64,000 bases of DNA from Acanthopleuribacter pedis (lineage in GTDB: Bacteria; Acidobacteriota; Holophagae; Acanthopleuribacterales; Acanthopleuribacteraceae), in NCBI RefSeq assembly GCF_017377855.1, contig NZ_JAFREP010000039.1, forward strand, positions 27,153-91,152. The letters are read 5' to 3'. The notes beneath the pieces are model-generated. The model saw only the letters and a list, made by a program, of their open reading frames with translations. It was not told the origin of the DNA and did no database searches. Made by a program: the position numbers and the translations under genes. Positions 9,232 through 18,299 of the stretch are shown here, piece by piece; the stretch's first letter is position 1; the number at the start of each line of letters is the position of its first letter.

Positions 9232-9536
9232 CTAGCCCGCATTTCTCACGAGGATTCGTCGCGAGAAGCTGAAAGCCTTGTGAGTACGAAGATTACGACT
9301 AAGAGACTGCCCAGGGGTCCGACCTTTCGCGGGGCCGACCATTCGCGGGGCCGACTATTCGCGGGGCCGACCATTCGCGGGGCCGACCATTCGCGGGGCC
9401 GACCATTCGGCGTAGCAGCTGAGGCGAAGGCGGCTCGACCGAGGAAGGCGGATGGCCGCCCCGCGGAAGGCAAACCCTCGTAATCGCATGGGTTTCATGG
9501 TTCGTAGCAGAATTCCTTGTGAGAAATGCGGGCTAG
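9232..9536. mobile_element. 305-bp inverted-repeat element (CTAGCCCGC family)
   Basis: The left end CTAGCCCGCATTTCTCAC is repeated inverted at 9515-9536 (ending GAAATGCGGGCTAG), with arms of about 22 bases differing at one or two positions. The interior holds GCGAGAAGCTGAAAGCC (an inverted copy of the segment at 4984), a 16-bp tandem array and a GC-rich tail. No convincing protein. The right end supplies the TAG stop of the minus-strand gene at 9533. Related ends occur at 4961 and 61503. Confidence 0.65.
9314..9410. repeat. 16-bp tandem array (about six copies)
   Basis: Unit GGGGCCGACCATTCGC starts at 9331, 9347, 9363, 9379 and 9395, with a degenerate 17-base copy at 9314. The copies are almost perfect (one CTATTC variant) and contiguous, without spacers. 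It lies inside the 305-bp inverted-repeat element. Confidence 0.9.
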
Positions 9537-9958
9537 TCCTTTCCCCGGGGCAAAAGCGCCCTAAAAAGACCTTCAAGCGAGCAATCGAAATACGGCAATT
9601 CGTTCGCCACCAATGCATCTGAATCTTTGCTGGGGAAAACATCATCGTGATGAATGATGGCAATTCCCGCGTTCAAATTGGTTGTGGCAAACACATATTC
9701 ATCGAGCAAATTGACGTGACCGATGATGAATGCTTTCTCTTTGAGCATAGGTTGGTATTCATCCACATCCCATGCCTCTCTGATCTGTTCGTTCCCAAAG
9801 AAATCGACACGCGCCAACTTAGGGCCCTCATCTTCTTCTAAGTAGGGGTAGAGCATTGCTTGATCAATATCATGGGGCATTCTCAAAAAGTTCAGACGCG
9901 CCACAAAAGCGGCCCAACCATCCATCGCTTCTGAAATCGTCCGGTAGGGCGTCTTCAA
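9533..9958 (-). CDS. Hypothetical acidic protein, probably frameshifted near its start
   Basis: 141 codons from TTG 9958. The sequence is acidic with aromatic patches (PYLEEDEGPKLARVDFFGNEQ, IAIIHHDDVFPSKDSD) and looks like a small cytoplasmic or immunity-type protein; I do not recognise its family. No ribosome site precedes TTG 9958. A well-placed AAGAGGT and tandem ATG at 10011 instead open a different frame (MMEQDYEEPRAKVNCLRS) that stops at 9955, exactly where the long frame begins. A single-base slip would join the two, so the annotated gene may be a frameshifted remnant. Its stop codon TAG lies inside the end of the adjacent inverted-repeat element, so the original C-terminus may also be altered. 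Confidence 0.5.
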   Translation of the reverse strand: MKTPYRTISEAMDGWAAFVARLNFLRMPHDIDQAMLYPYLEEDEGPKLARVDFFGNEQIREAWDVDEYQPMLKEKAFIIGHVNLLDEYVFATTNLNAGIAIIHHDDVFPSKDSDALVANELPYFDCSLEGLFRALLPRGKD

Positions 9959-10132
9959 GAGCGCAGGCAGTTGACTTTCGCCCGCGGCTCTTCATAATCT
10001 TGCTCCATCATGCAAATACCTCTTGTATTTATAGAGTTTTAGGTAATCGCAAATTTCAACTGAGCAAGAGCCGGCTACCTTACTTCCCCTTATCCCCTAG
10101 GAACACAGTTCCCGGCATTTACGCTTGATGTT

Positions 10133-11161
10133 TTACTTTTGTCGGCCGTGGTCATCAAGCATCCGTTTTATCTCTTGATATGCCGTGGTATCAAGTTCCA
10201 ACGCCTTAAATTCGGTCATGGTCTCGTTGAGGATGGTGCGAACATCGCGACCTTCCTCATCCTTCGTTTCCAATGAAGCACCGCGCTGCAAAGCACTGCG
10301 CACGGTGGCGACACGTCCCCACAGGATCCCCAACCGAAGTTGTTGATCCAGGTCTTTAAGGATGTCAATGAGGGTCGGTTCGGTGGCATCGCCGGCCGGT
10401 ACCTTGCGGTAAATGTCCCGCAGCGCCGCGATGGACGGCCTGGCAATAACAACGTGTTCAAAAGGACCGAGACCATCGACGATTTTGTTAGGGTCGGCGC
10501 CGGCTTCCAGGAGACTTTTCACCATGTACGGATTGCCACAAACAACGGCGCGCATCAATGGGGTTCCGTATTTGGGATGAAAACCATTCACATCAGCGCC
10601 CCCTAAAAGTTTCACCCGAATCTGCTCTGGATCCATGTCCTTTTTGGACAGTGTTTGCAACAAGGCGACGGTCCGGTCCAAATGCGCGGGATTCTCGAAC
10701 CGGAGCCCCGATCTAACCTGTTTAAAGGCAGGCTTTGCCGCGAGCACGCAGGACTCGGAGCCGATCGCCATGAGCACGTAGGTATCAGCTGACTGAGCAG
10801 TGAAGAAAAAAAGTAAACGCATGGGTTGGCCTTCCATTTCGGCGCCAACCTCCGCGGTGAGCACGGGCATACCACCATCATCCGTCACGGACGCCTCTGC
10901 CAAGACGTGGATGGCACCCAAATCTTCAGCAAGGCCGTTTTTGTAGTGTTGCCACACCTGATCCAAGTCGGTCACAAGCAGGTTCATTCTGAGTAAGGTC
11001 AGCGTACATTCACCGCCGTTGCGCGGTGCGGCCGCCATCAAAAGGCTTTCATTCTCAGGGATGGAAACCAATTCCAGGGATTCAGGCAATTGAAAACTGC
11101 CGCCTGAAAACCGGAGTTCCACCGGATCTGAGAGCCAAGCCGCGATTAGGAAAAGAAGCAT
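10133..11161 (-). CDS. Ankyrin-repeat protein with signal peptide
   Basis: 342 residues from ATG 11161, preceded by GGGGACGG. An upstream in-frame start at 11296 would add 45 residues of unlikely composition, so I prefer the internal ATG that exposes a short hydrophobic signal (LLFLIAAWLSD). Residues 15-170 form a beta-rich domain of unknown type (VELRFSGGSFQLPESL, then VLMAIGSESCVLAA). Residues about 185-330 hold ankyrin-type repeats (LLGGADVNGFHPKYGTPLM, VKSLLEAGADPNKI, VRSALQRGASLETKDEEGR). Such repeats mediate protein binding. It stands alone in a region of small accessory genes; partner and role unknown. Confidence 0.8.
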   Translation of the reverse strand: MLLFLIAAWLSDPVELRFSGGSFQLPESLELVSIPENESLLMAAAPRNGGECTLTLLRMNLLVTDLDQVWQHYKNGLAEDLGAIHVLAEASVTDDGGMPVLTAEVGAEMEGQPMRLLFFFTAQSADTYVLMAIGSESCVLAAKPAFKQVRSGLRFENPAHLDRTVALLQTLSKKDMDPEQIRVKLLGGADVNGFHPKYGTPLMRAVVCGNPYMVKSLLEAGADPNKIVDGLGPFEHVVIARPSIAALRDIYRKVPAGDATEPTLIDILKDLDQQLRLGILWGRVATVRSALQRGASLETKDEEGRDVRTILNETMTEFKALELDTTAYQEIKRMLDDHGRQK

Positions 11162-11552
11162 GTTACCGTCCCCGTCTTTGGTTGAAGATTGGCCTAGTTT
11201 ACCGTAGCAGTGTGAGTCTACCCCAGTGCCTTCACAAAAACGATCAGTGGGTTGGCGTATTATCCTGCGACAGGGAATCCGGTTAACGGGCAACATGCCT
11301 CCGAATAAGAGCTGGAGCCGATCCTCCGCGGTTTAGGTTAACAGGTAATATGACAGGGGTTTGCGGTGGCGATCCGCGCTAAAAAGAGATGACCCTTGTG
11401 CCGCTTCGCAGCCCCGCTACCTATTGGGTTCCCCGTCAGCCTTAAAAAATTGAAAAAGGGTTGTCAGTGTTCTTGCCGACCTCACGCATAGCTCTCCTAA
11501 GAGGGAGGTGCTCGTTTTTGGCGGGCGGCCTCCTCATCCGATTTGGAGGAGA
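11162..11552. other. Intergenic region between divergent genes
   Basis: About 390 bases that should hold promoters for the ankyrin gene (minus) and the protease gene (plus). I see no strong consensus promoter. A small hairpin (CTCTCCTAAGAGGGAG) lies near 11492, and the purine-rich GGAGGAG just before 11553 is the ribosome site of the protease. Confidence 0.4.
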
Positions 11553-12725
11553 ATGATGTTTCAGATCCTATTGCTTGTATGCACCGTTTTTCACCCACCT
11601 GCAGAAAGCCGGGTCATCGAGAACCCAATGCAGGCCCCCCACGGGCTGGGTTTTGCCATTGATCAGCGAGAGACGGATTTATGCATCATCCGTGAACGAC
11701 CCGTCGAAGAGGCTTATCTTCGCGATCTGCAACAACAGGCGCTGTTATGGAAGCGCAACCGGGGGTTGAAAAAAAATCAGACCGTGACCTTTGATGTCGC
11801 GTGGCACAACATCTTGGGTTTTGCGACCCAGGAACGGGCTGAAACCTTGGTCGATCTTCTCAACGACGCCTTGGTGGATTCAGGGATTCGTTTCGAGCTG
11901 GTTTCCTTCGACTACGTGTGGCGTAGTGAATGGTTCCAACTGGACCTTTGGACGGCCGAGGAAATGGACATGAAAGAGACACTCCGCGTGGGGACCTCGA
12001 CCACGCTGAATGTTTATTCCTGTGTACCCAGTTACCAGGGAACACGTGTTGCCGGCTCCTCGGCATTTCCCGACGATTACGGTGACGATCCCGTACGAGA
12101 CGGCATCGTCCTTGATGTCGCCTTCAGCCCGGTGGGCGGTGAAGGCGGCGCGACCTTCATCCACGAGGTGGGTCACTGGCTGGGGTTGCGCCATACCTTT
12201 GGTCCATCCTGCGCAACCGATAACGATTTGGTGGACGATACGGAGACGCATCTCAAACCAGATCTTTCGAACCCGCCGCCCGCCGGAACCTGTCCCACCT
12301 CCCAGTTTTGCCCCCTGGGTCGTACCGGTCCGGTCGAGAACTTTATGAACTACGGTTTTGCCGGTTGCCAGACCCTGTTTACCGCCGGGCAAATAGGGCG
12401 CACCGAGGACCAAGTCGCCATGTATCGGCCGGCGCCGCTCACCGCCGCGGAAATGAACGGACCGGAGGTGTTGCACGCCGGCAGGCCCGCGGTCTGGTCG
12501 GTTGACGTTGAAACCGGCTATGGACCCTATACCTACAGTTGGCATGTTGCGCAGGGTTTCGGCATTACCCCCATTGGTTCCAACGCCCGGGAAATTACGG
12601 ACACGGTTCGCTGCACGTTACGCGATTGTGAACGGTATGAGGAGCTTGTGACCATTGCGTGCACCATCACCGACAGCGAAGGGCAGCAGATTACGGTAGA
12701 ACATCAGGTTTTGGTCTGGAATTAA
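11553..12725 (+). CDS. Secreted pappalysin-type (M43) zinc metalloprotease
   Basis: 390 residues from the tandem ATG at 11553, directly after GGAGGA; a longer frame from 11508 lacks a ribosome site. A short signal peptide is followed by a propeptide-like region. The M43 catalytic signature HEVGHWLGLRH starts at residue 204: two zinc His, the Glu base and the third His. The Met-turn follows as NFMNYGF. CPTSQFCP and other Cys pairs between them are typical of the pappalysin/ulilysin subgroup. The last 100 residues form a beta-sandwich-like domain (PYTYSWHVAQGFG). Likely a secreted endopeptidase. A palindromic hairpin follows the stop. Confidence 0.92.
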   Translation: MMFQILLLVCTVFHPPAESRVIENPMQAPHGLGFAIDQRETDLCIIRERPVEEAYLRDLQQQALLWKRNRGLKKNQTVTFDVAWHNILGFATQERAETLVDLLNDALVDSGIRFELVSFDYVWRSEWFQLDLWTAEEMDMKETLRVGTSTTLNVYSCVPSYQGTRVAGSSAFPDDYGDDPVRDGIVLDVAFSPVGGEGGATFIHEVGHWLGLRHTFGPSCATDNDLVDDTETHLKPDLSNPPPAGTCPTSQFCPLGRTGPVENFMNYGFAGCQTLFTAGQIGRTEDQVAMYRPAPLTAAEMNGPEVLHAGRPAVWSVDVETGYGPYTYSWHVAQGFGITPIGSNAREITDTVRCTLRDCERYEELVTIACTITDSEGQQITVEHQVLVWN

Positions 12726-12742
12726 CAGGCAACCGCGCTTTG

Positions 12743-12776
12743 GCGGAACACCCTTGACTGGTCTGGGGTGTTCCGC
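12743..12776. terminator. Strong palindromic hairpin after the protease gene
   Basis: GCGGAACACCC at 12743 pairs perfectly with GGGTGTTCCGC at 12766: an 11-bp stem with a 12-base loop, 18 bases past the protease stop. There is no T tract, so it may act as a Rho-assisted or processing terminator. Confidence 0.6.
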
Positions 12777-12857
12777 AACCAACTCAGATTTCGCCCAAAA
12801 TTTACGAGATCAAAATTTGCAAGTGAGTTTTCGTCCCTCCTGGTTATTTCGCCGAAA

Positions 12858-12886
12858 TTGATCAAGCCCCGCGGGAACCCTATAAT
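12858..12886 (+). promoter_or_regulatory. Sigma-70 type promoter of the sigma factor/kinase operon
   Basis: TTGATC, a 17-base spacer, then a perfect TATAAT at 12881-12886. Transcription would begin near 12893. That leaves almost no leader for an ATG start at 12898 and a normal leader for TTG 12928, which helps decide the start of the next gene. Confidence 0.65.
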
Positions 12887-12927
12887 CAATACCCCTAATG
12901 TCGTTTGCCGACAACGGGGGGAAGAAC

Positions 12928-13482
12928 TTGGAGATCACGGGTTTATTGGCCGCATGGCGTGCCGGCGAGGAGACCGCCCTCGCGCGACTCATGGAAGCGG
13001 TTCACGGTCACTTACGCGAGCTGGCGCGGCGGCAATTCGCGCGTGAGCGGCCGGATCACACCTTGCAACCGACCGCGCTGATCAATGAACTCTTTCTTCG
13101 GCTCCAACATGATTTGGCGATTCCCTGGGATGATCGCAACCATTTCTTTGCCGTGGCCGCCCACATCATGCGCCGGATCCTGGTTGATCACGCGCGAAAG
13201 AAACAGGCCTTGTGTCGCGGCGGAGACGACGTCACCCTGCATGCCGACGAGCAAATGTTGCCTGGCGTTGGACCCCAAAGCATTGAGATTTTGGCTTTGG
13301 ACCACGCTTTAAAGGGTTTGGCGCGTATTGACGCCGTGCAACACCAGGTGGTGGTGATGCGTTTTTTTGGCGGTTTGACTGTTGCGGAAACAGCTTCCGT
13401 GATGGCGGTTACGGAGCGGACCGTCCATCGGAAATGGGCGGCGGCGCGTCTGTGGCTTTTGGGCCAATTGCGGGAAACGTGA
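12928..13482 (+). CDS. ECF-like RNA polymerase sigma factor
   Basis: 184 residues if started at TTG 12928, which follows GGGGGGAAG at good spacing and gives the usual family N-terminus (MEITGLLAAWRAGEE). ATG 12898 is the alternative, but it sits about five bases from the predicted transcription start. Region 2 (LRELARRQFAR, QPTALINELFLRL, FFAVAAHIMRRILVDHARKK) and region 4 (QVVVMRFFGGLTVAETASVM, then VTERTVHRKW) are complete. The pattern is that of the sigma subfamily often paired with Ser/Thr kinases in Acidobacteriota and Planctomycetota. Its stop TGA overlaps the ATG of the kinase gene, so the two are coupled. Confidence 0.92.
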   Translation: MEITGLLAAWRAGEETALARLMEAVHGHLRELARRQFARERPDHTLQPTALINELFLRLQHDLAIPWDDRNHFFAVAAHIMRRILVDHARKKQALCRGGDDVTLHADEQMLPGVGPQSIEILALDHALKGLARIDAVQHQVVVMRFFGGLTVAETASVMAVTERTVHRKWAAARLWLLGQLRET

Positions 13483-16217
13483 TGGACACGCAACGGCAGC
13501 GACGCATCACCTCGCTTTTAGAATCCCTTTTGGAATTACCCGAGGAGCACCGCTCGGCCTACCTCGATGAAATCGCGTGCGACGACCCGTCGCTGCGACT
13601 TGCCGTAGGGGACTTATTAGAACTGGAAGATCGCGCTCGGGTCTGGATGCCCGATGAGACGGTCTCGTGTGCGCGGCCCCTGGAAAAAATCGGTCCCTAT
13701 CGGGTCGTTCGAGAATTGGGTGCCGGCGGCATGGGGGTGGTGTTTCTCGCCGAGCGCGACGACGAAACCTACCAACAGCAGGTTGCCGTCAAACTGATGC
13801 GCCCCGGCATGGTTTCCGCCGAGACACGACGCCGTTTTTTTAGGGAACGGCAAATCCTTGCCGATCTGGCGCATCCCAACATCGCACGGCTTTTGGACGG
13901 CGGCACCACCGAAGACGGCGCACCCTACCTGGTCATGGAGTACGTACAGGGTCAGACCTTGGATCGTTACTGTGACGAACGGCGACTGAGCCTCAAACAA
14001 CGCATCGGCCTGATCATGTCGATTTGCCGCGGTTTGGAGGCCGCCCACCGGAACCTGGTCGTCCACCGAGACCTAAAGCCGGCCAATGTGATGGTGACCG
14101 AGGCGGGTCAACCCAAGTTACTGGATTTTGGGATCGCCCACCTCATCCATCCTCATGAAGGGCCGGCCACGGCAACGGGTTCGCGTTTGATGTCACCGCG
14201 TTACGCTTCGCCGGAACAAATCCTGGGTTTGCCCATCACAACGTCTTGCGATGTCTACGCCCTGGGGGTTCTCCTCCATGAACAATTAACCGGTGTTTCT
14301 CCTTACGATCTTGAAACCGACTCTTTCGCGGCGTTGGAACAAGCGATCACCAAACAACCACCCCCTTCGCCGGCGGAACAGTTCCGCCGTTTGAAACGCC
14401 GCAAGCCAGTCCAAATAAGGGAGATCGCCTCACGCCGCGCCACCACGCCCGGGGCGATGTTGCGTTCCCTGCAGGGCGATCTGTCGCACATCGTGGTCAA
14501 AGCGCTTGAGAAGGATCCAGAGCGGCGTTATGCCTCGGTACAAGCCCTACGGCAAGACCTGGAACGGTTTTGCCAAGGGCACCCGATCCTCGCGCGCCCG
14601 CAAACCTGGCGTTACCGCGGCATGCGGTTCCTCAAGCGCAACCGGTTGCCGGTAGCGGTTGCCTTCCTGTTTGTGGCGCTTCTGGTTGGGTTTTCGCTCC
14701 AGGCGCACATCCAACGAGACCGCTTGGCCTTGGAGCGAGACCAGGCTGCACGGGAACGGGACAAGGCGCAGGCCGTCCTCAATTTCGTACAAGACCTATT
14801 GCGGCAGGGCGATCCTGGTGTGGCGGGCGTGCGTGATATCGGTATCAAAGAAGTCCTCTCGCGGGGATTTCGACTCTCACAAATCAGCATGCGCGATCAA
14901 CCTGAAACCCGGGCCGCCATGCTCAACACCATCGGCCGCACCTTTATCTCTTTGGGTGAATTTGATCAGGCGGAACAGTTGCTCCAACAGATCGCGCCGT
15001 CATCACCGTCTCAAGGTCCGTTGATGGCGGTGGCGCAATTTGAAGCGCAATTGAATTTGGCCGCCCTTGATTATTGGCGGGGTCATGCCCAGGCTTGCAT
15101 TGATCGCCTGGTCGCCAACGCCGCGTTCCCCGAGGGCACGCCGCTTGCCACGCGGGCCCGCTACTACCAAACGCTGGCGCGCGCCTATAACGAAAGCGGT
15201 CGGTATGACCAGGCCATACAAACCCTTGCCTTTTCGCGACACATGGCGGATGCACTTCCCGCGGAAGTGGCGGTCTCCGCGCAAATGGATAACTTCAGTT
15301 TAATGGGCCTGGTTCATCTCAACCGGGGCGCGTACGATCTTTCCGAGGCGGCCCTGAACCAGGGTCTGGCGCTCGGGCACAAAACGTGGGGCGAGGCCCA
15401 CCCAAAGGTCAGCGATCAGATTTATTCGCTGGGGTTAACCGCGCTGCATCGCGGGGATTATGCCCGTTCCGAGAAACTGCTTACCAAGGCACATCAGTTG
15501 GACGGCGCCTACTGGGGCGCGGACAGTTACTATGTGGCCAAATCGCTTTCATCGTTGGGAACCGTTTACTTATGCCAAATGCGCTTCGACCTCGCACATT
15601 CAAAATTTAAGGCGGTCGCGGCCATTTACGAACGATCCCTGGGTGAGAACCACGCCTCAATTGGTCAGGTCCACCTCAATTTGGCCCAAACCAGCCGTTA
15701 CCGGCGTGAAGCCGAGGCGGCCCTGTTCCACGCAACCAAGGCGTTGACCTTAAACCGCGACAGATTGGGCGCCCGTCATCCCGAGACCCTGGCCGCGCTT
15801 CAAGTCAAAGCAGCGATCTTGGCGGATAAAGGCTGTTTGGGCGAAGCCGTTGCCCTCGGCCACGAGTTGGTGGACGTTTCGCGAGGACTGGAGCAGGACC
15901 CGTTCCGCTTACCCGGCGCGCTCCTTCAGCTTGCCGTCTTTTATAAAAACAAAGACATGCCGCACATAGCGCATGACCTGGCGGGCGAAGCTTCCGACCT
16001 TTTTCAGGGCTTTGCACCCAGACACATCAACAGCCTGAACGCCGATAAGGTCGCCGGCGAAACCGCCCTCCACTTGAAGCGGCCCCGGGTCGCGGCGATC
16101 CATCTCGACCGCGCCTGGCGGCTTGCCATCGAACTAATGGGCGAAAAGGCCCCCTTGACAAAAGAAATCAAAACGCTGCGAACCGCGGCGTTTGAACGCC
16201 TTGATCAGGATGGATGA
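13482..16217 (+). CDS. Membrane Ser/Thr protein kinase with C-terminal TPR domain
   Basis: 911 residues, starting at the ATG that overlaps the sigma-factor stop. The PknB-type kinase domain covers about 70-350: Gly loop GAGGMGVVF (80-88), Lys104, catalytic HRDLKPAN with Asp197, DFG at 215-217 and the SPRYASPEQ activation segment, all intact. One membrane span follows (about 395-415, LPVAVAFLFVALLVGF), then a coiled coil. Nine or more TPR-like hairpins fill 450-900, probably periplasmic. The kinase likely senses a signal through the TPRs and controls the coupled sigma factor, which lacks an obvious anti-sigma partner. That link is inferred from coupling and from family precedent. Confidence 0.93.
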   Translation: MDTQRQRRITSLLESLLELPEEHRSAYLDEIACDDPSLRLAVGDLLELEDRARVWMPDETVSCARPLEKIGPYRVVRELGAGGMGVVFLAERDDETYQQQVAVKLMRPGMVSAETRRRFFRERQILADLAHPNIARLLDGGTTEDGAPYLVMEYVQGQTLDRYCDERRLSLKQRIGLIMSICRGLEAAHRNLVVHRDLKPANVMVTEAGQPKLLDFGIAHLIHPHEGPATATGSRLMSPRYASPEQILGLPITTSCDVYALGVLLHEQLTGVSPYDLETDSFAALEQAITKQPPPSPAEQFRRLKRRKPVQIREIASRRATTPGAMLRSLQGDLSHIVVKALEKDPERRYASVQALRQDLERFCQGHPILARPQTWRYRGMRFLKRNRLPVAVAFLFVALLVGFSLQAHIQRDRLALERDQAARERDKAQAVLNFVQDLLRQGDPGVAGVRDIGIKEVLSRGFRLSQISMRDQPETRAAMLNTIGRTFISLGEFDQAEQLLQQIAPSSPSQGPLMAVAQFEAQLNLAALDYWRGHAQACIDRLVANAAFPEGTPLATRARYYQTLARAYNESGRYDQAIQTLAFSRHMADALPAEVAVSAQMDNFSLMGLVHLNRGAYDLSEAALNQGLALGHKTWGEAHPKVSDQIYSLGLTALHRGDYARSEKLLTKAHQLDGAYWGADSYYVAKSLSSLGTVYLCQMRFDLAHSKFKAVAAIYERSLGENHASIGQVHLNLAQTSRYRREAEAALFHATKALTLNRDRLGARHPETLAALQVKAAILADKGCLGEAVALGHELVDVSRGLEQDPFRLPGALLQLAVFYKNKDMPHIAHDLAGEASDLFQGFAPRHINSLNADKVAGETALHLKRPRVAAIHLDRAWRLAIELMGEKAPLTKEIKTLRTAAFERLDQDG

Positions 16218-16406
16218 TGCTCGAATTCGTCCGCCACGGCCTCGAGACAACCGCGTTTTAGGCGAGGGTTTCTGTATTAATGCCTTGGATAATTCCTCAA
16301 TACGACGGGAGGTGAAACCGCGATTTCGCGCGTCCTGTTCTTTGGCGCGTTCGAGACCGGCTTGGAAGATATTGAAGCCTTCTTCCGCTTGTTTGCGGAA
16401 GGTGAT

Positions 16407-18299
16407 TCAATAAACCCGGTTGCCGTCTACATACAAGGCTTGGATCGCAATGTCTTTTATCGTCGTCGGTTCAACGGTCAAAGGGTTGGCCGAAAGAATG
16501 ACGAAATCCGCTTTTTTTCCCTTTTCCAAACTGCCGATCAAGTTCTCCATATTAAGAGCCTTGGCCGCGTTGATCGTCACCGCTTTTAATGCTTCGATGA
16601 CCGGAATTCCATCCGCCGCCACGCCGCCTTGGTAGGGAACCAAGGTGCCTTCACCCGTCAGGGTTTGACCGGTTTTAAATGTCTGGCGGGTGGCCGCAGT
16701 TCGCACCATGAGCAGCGGGTTCGGCGGGTACATCGGCGTATCCGTATGAAACGAAATCGATAGTCCCGCGTCGACCGCTTCCTTTAGCGGCATCACGCTT
16801 GCCAAGGCCGATTGGTTGAGCATGTTTTCAAAATCCGCGCCGTACCAATAAATGTGTAATACGTGGAAACTCAGGTGAATGCCGTGCTCTTTGGCGTTCT
16901 GGATTTCTGAGTCACCCAACCAACCGTTGTGTTCCAGTCGGTAGCGAACCGATTGCGCCGTCGGCGGTAGTTTCGAGACCTGTTGACTCTGTTCGTAAAA
17001 GTTCAAAACATCGTCGCCGGCCTGGGAGCCCTGGGTGTGGGTGGCGATCAAGCCGTGTTTGACAGACGCGTTGATCGAGGTCAAAAAGTTGCCTCGGTTT
17101 TGGTTGTTGTAATTGGCGTGACCGCAATCCTTATCAGCGTCGTCGGCGTATTGCGGAATGCCCAGTTGTTGCGTAAGCCAGTTGTTCTGGTAATACTGAC
17201 TTTGGTTGCAATCCATATACATGCTGCCCGAATAAGGTGCGCCGTCATACCAGTACTTGGTCCCCAGCCAATCGATCCACTCGCGTTGGGATTGGGTCAG
17301 CGGGTCGAAAAAAACGGGTCGCGTTTTACCCTTATCCTGGCTGGGGTCGGGGCCTAGGGAAAAAATGCGCATGCGCATACGATGGTGAAGCGCCGCGTCG
17401 ATCAGCAGGCCCATCTGTACTTCGGGGGTCCCCATGACCCCCACCGTGGAAATCCCTTTTTGATGATAGTTTTGAATGGTTTCCTTCATAACCACAAAGG
17501 ATTCAGTGGCAATGGGGTTTTCCAACATAAACGCGCTAATTGCGACATTGACGCCTTCCGCCTCCTGGAAACGCCCGATTAAGTTCCCCTTATCGTCACG
17601 TAGGCAAAAGTTGGAGGGTTGGTTTTTACAGCGATTTTCTAAGTGGTATTTCTCCATCCATTTAGTATTGGTATATATGGTATGCATACTTTGCAACATA
17701 ATCGAGATGGGGACATCGGGGTTAAACGTTTGATCCAAAACCTGGGCCGGCGTCGTACCCGGCTTGTCTAACCAAGGCAGGTTATCGCTGGTAGATTGGT
17801 TTACGGGCCCGTAAAAAATAGGGTCCCAACCGAAAAACATAATGCTTTTGTTGTTGTCGGCTTCTCTTGCGGCTATGACTTTTTTGATCTGTTGTTCCAG
17901 ACCTTCGGGGTAGCTGAGCTGACCTGAATAGCTCGTATTGTCGGCGGCGTATAGGTCGAGTGGGCTGACATTGGTGACCCAAGGGAAGCGAACCAAGTTC
18001 CACAAATCGGGATGGGTATGGGGTTCGATGAAACTGGGTAACACCACGGCTCCCGGTTTGAGCAACAGCTTGCCGGCTTTGGCCCCATACTGTTTCTCCA
18101 GATCGGCCAAGGTGCCCAAGGCCAGGATGGTGCCGTTTTGAATCGCCATGGCCTCGTACTGATTGAGATTGGCATCCATTGTGATGACGGCACCGCCGCT
18201 GACAAGGGTGACGCCTTTGCTAGGATCCGCATCCTTAGTTAGGGGATTGTGGGCGAGCAGGTCGGCAAGGATTAGGACGAGGAAAAAAGCGAAACGCAT
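16407..18299 (-). CDS. Exported amidohydrolase family protein (YtcJ-like)
   Basis: 630 residues. A signal peptide (1-16) is followed by the beta-sandwich start (VTLVSGGAVITMDANLNQ), then the metal-binding HxH in EPHTHPDL on the first barrel strand. Further metal ligands are plausible in HNGWLGDS and HTDTPMYPPNP. The C-terminus is the family's second sandwich half (NLIGSLEKGKKADFVILSANPL). YtcJ-like enzymes hydrolyse amide or formamide bonds; the substrate here is unknown. Length and motifs are complete. A ribosome site (AGGGAG) lies seven bases before ATG 18299. It is divergent from a second, distantly similar amidohydrolase. Confidence 0.9.
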   Translation of the reverse strand: MRFAFFLVLILADLLAHNPLTKDADPSKGVTLVSGGAVITMDANLNQYEAMAIQNGTILALGTLADLEKQYGAKAGKLLLKPGAVVLPSFIEPHTHPDLWNLVRFPWVTNVSPLDLYAADNTSYSGQLSYPEGLEQQIKKVIAAREADNNKSIMFFGWDPIFYGPVNQSTSDNLPWLDKPGTTPAQVLDQTFNPDVPISIMLQSMHTIYTNTKWMEKYHLENRCKNQPSNFCLRDDKGNLIGRFQEAEGVNVAISAFMLENPIATESFVVMKETIQNYHQKGISTVGVMGTPEVQMGLLIDAALHHRMRMRIFSLGPDPSQDKGKTRPVFFDPLTQSQREWIDWLGTKYWYDGAPYSGSMYMDCNQSQYYQNNWLTQQLGIPQYADDADKDCGHANYNNQNRGNFLTSINASVKHGLIATHTQGSQAGDDVLNFYEQSQQVSKLPPTAQSVRYRLEHNGWLGDSEIQNAKEHGIHLSFHVLHIYWYGADFENMLNQSALASVMPLKEAVDAGLSISFHTDTPMYPPNPLLMVRTAATRQTFKTGQTLTGEGTLVPYQGGVAADGIPVIEALKAVTINAAKALNMENLIGSLEKGKKADFVILSANPLTVEPTTIKDIAIQALYVDGNRVY

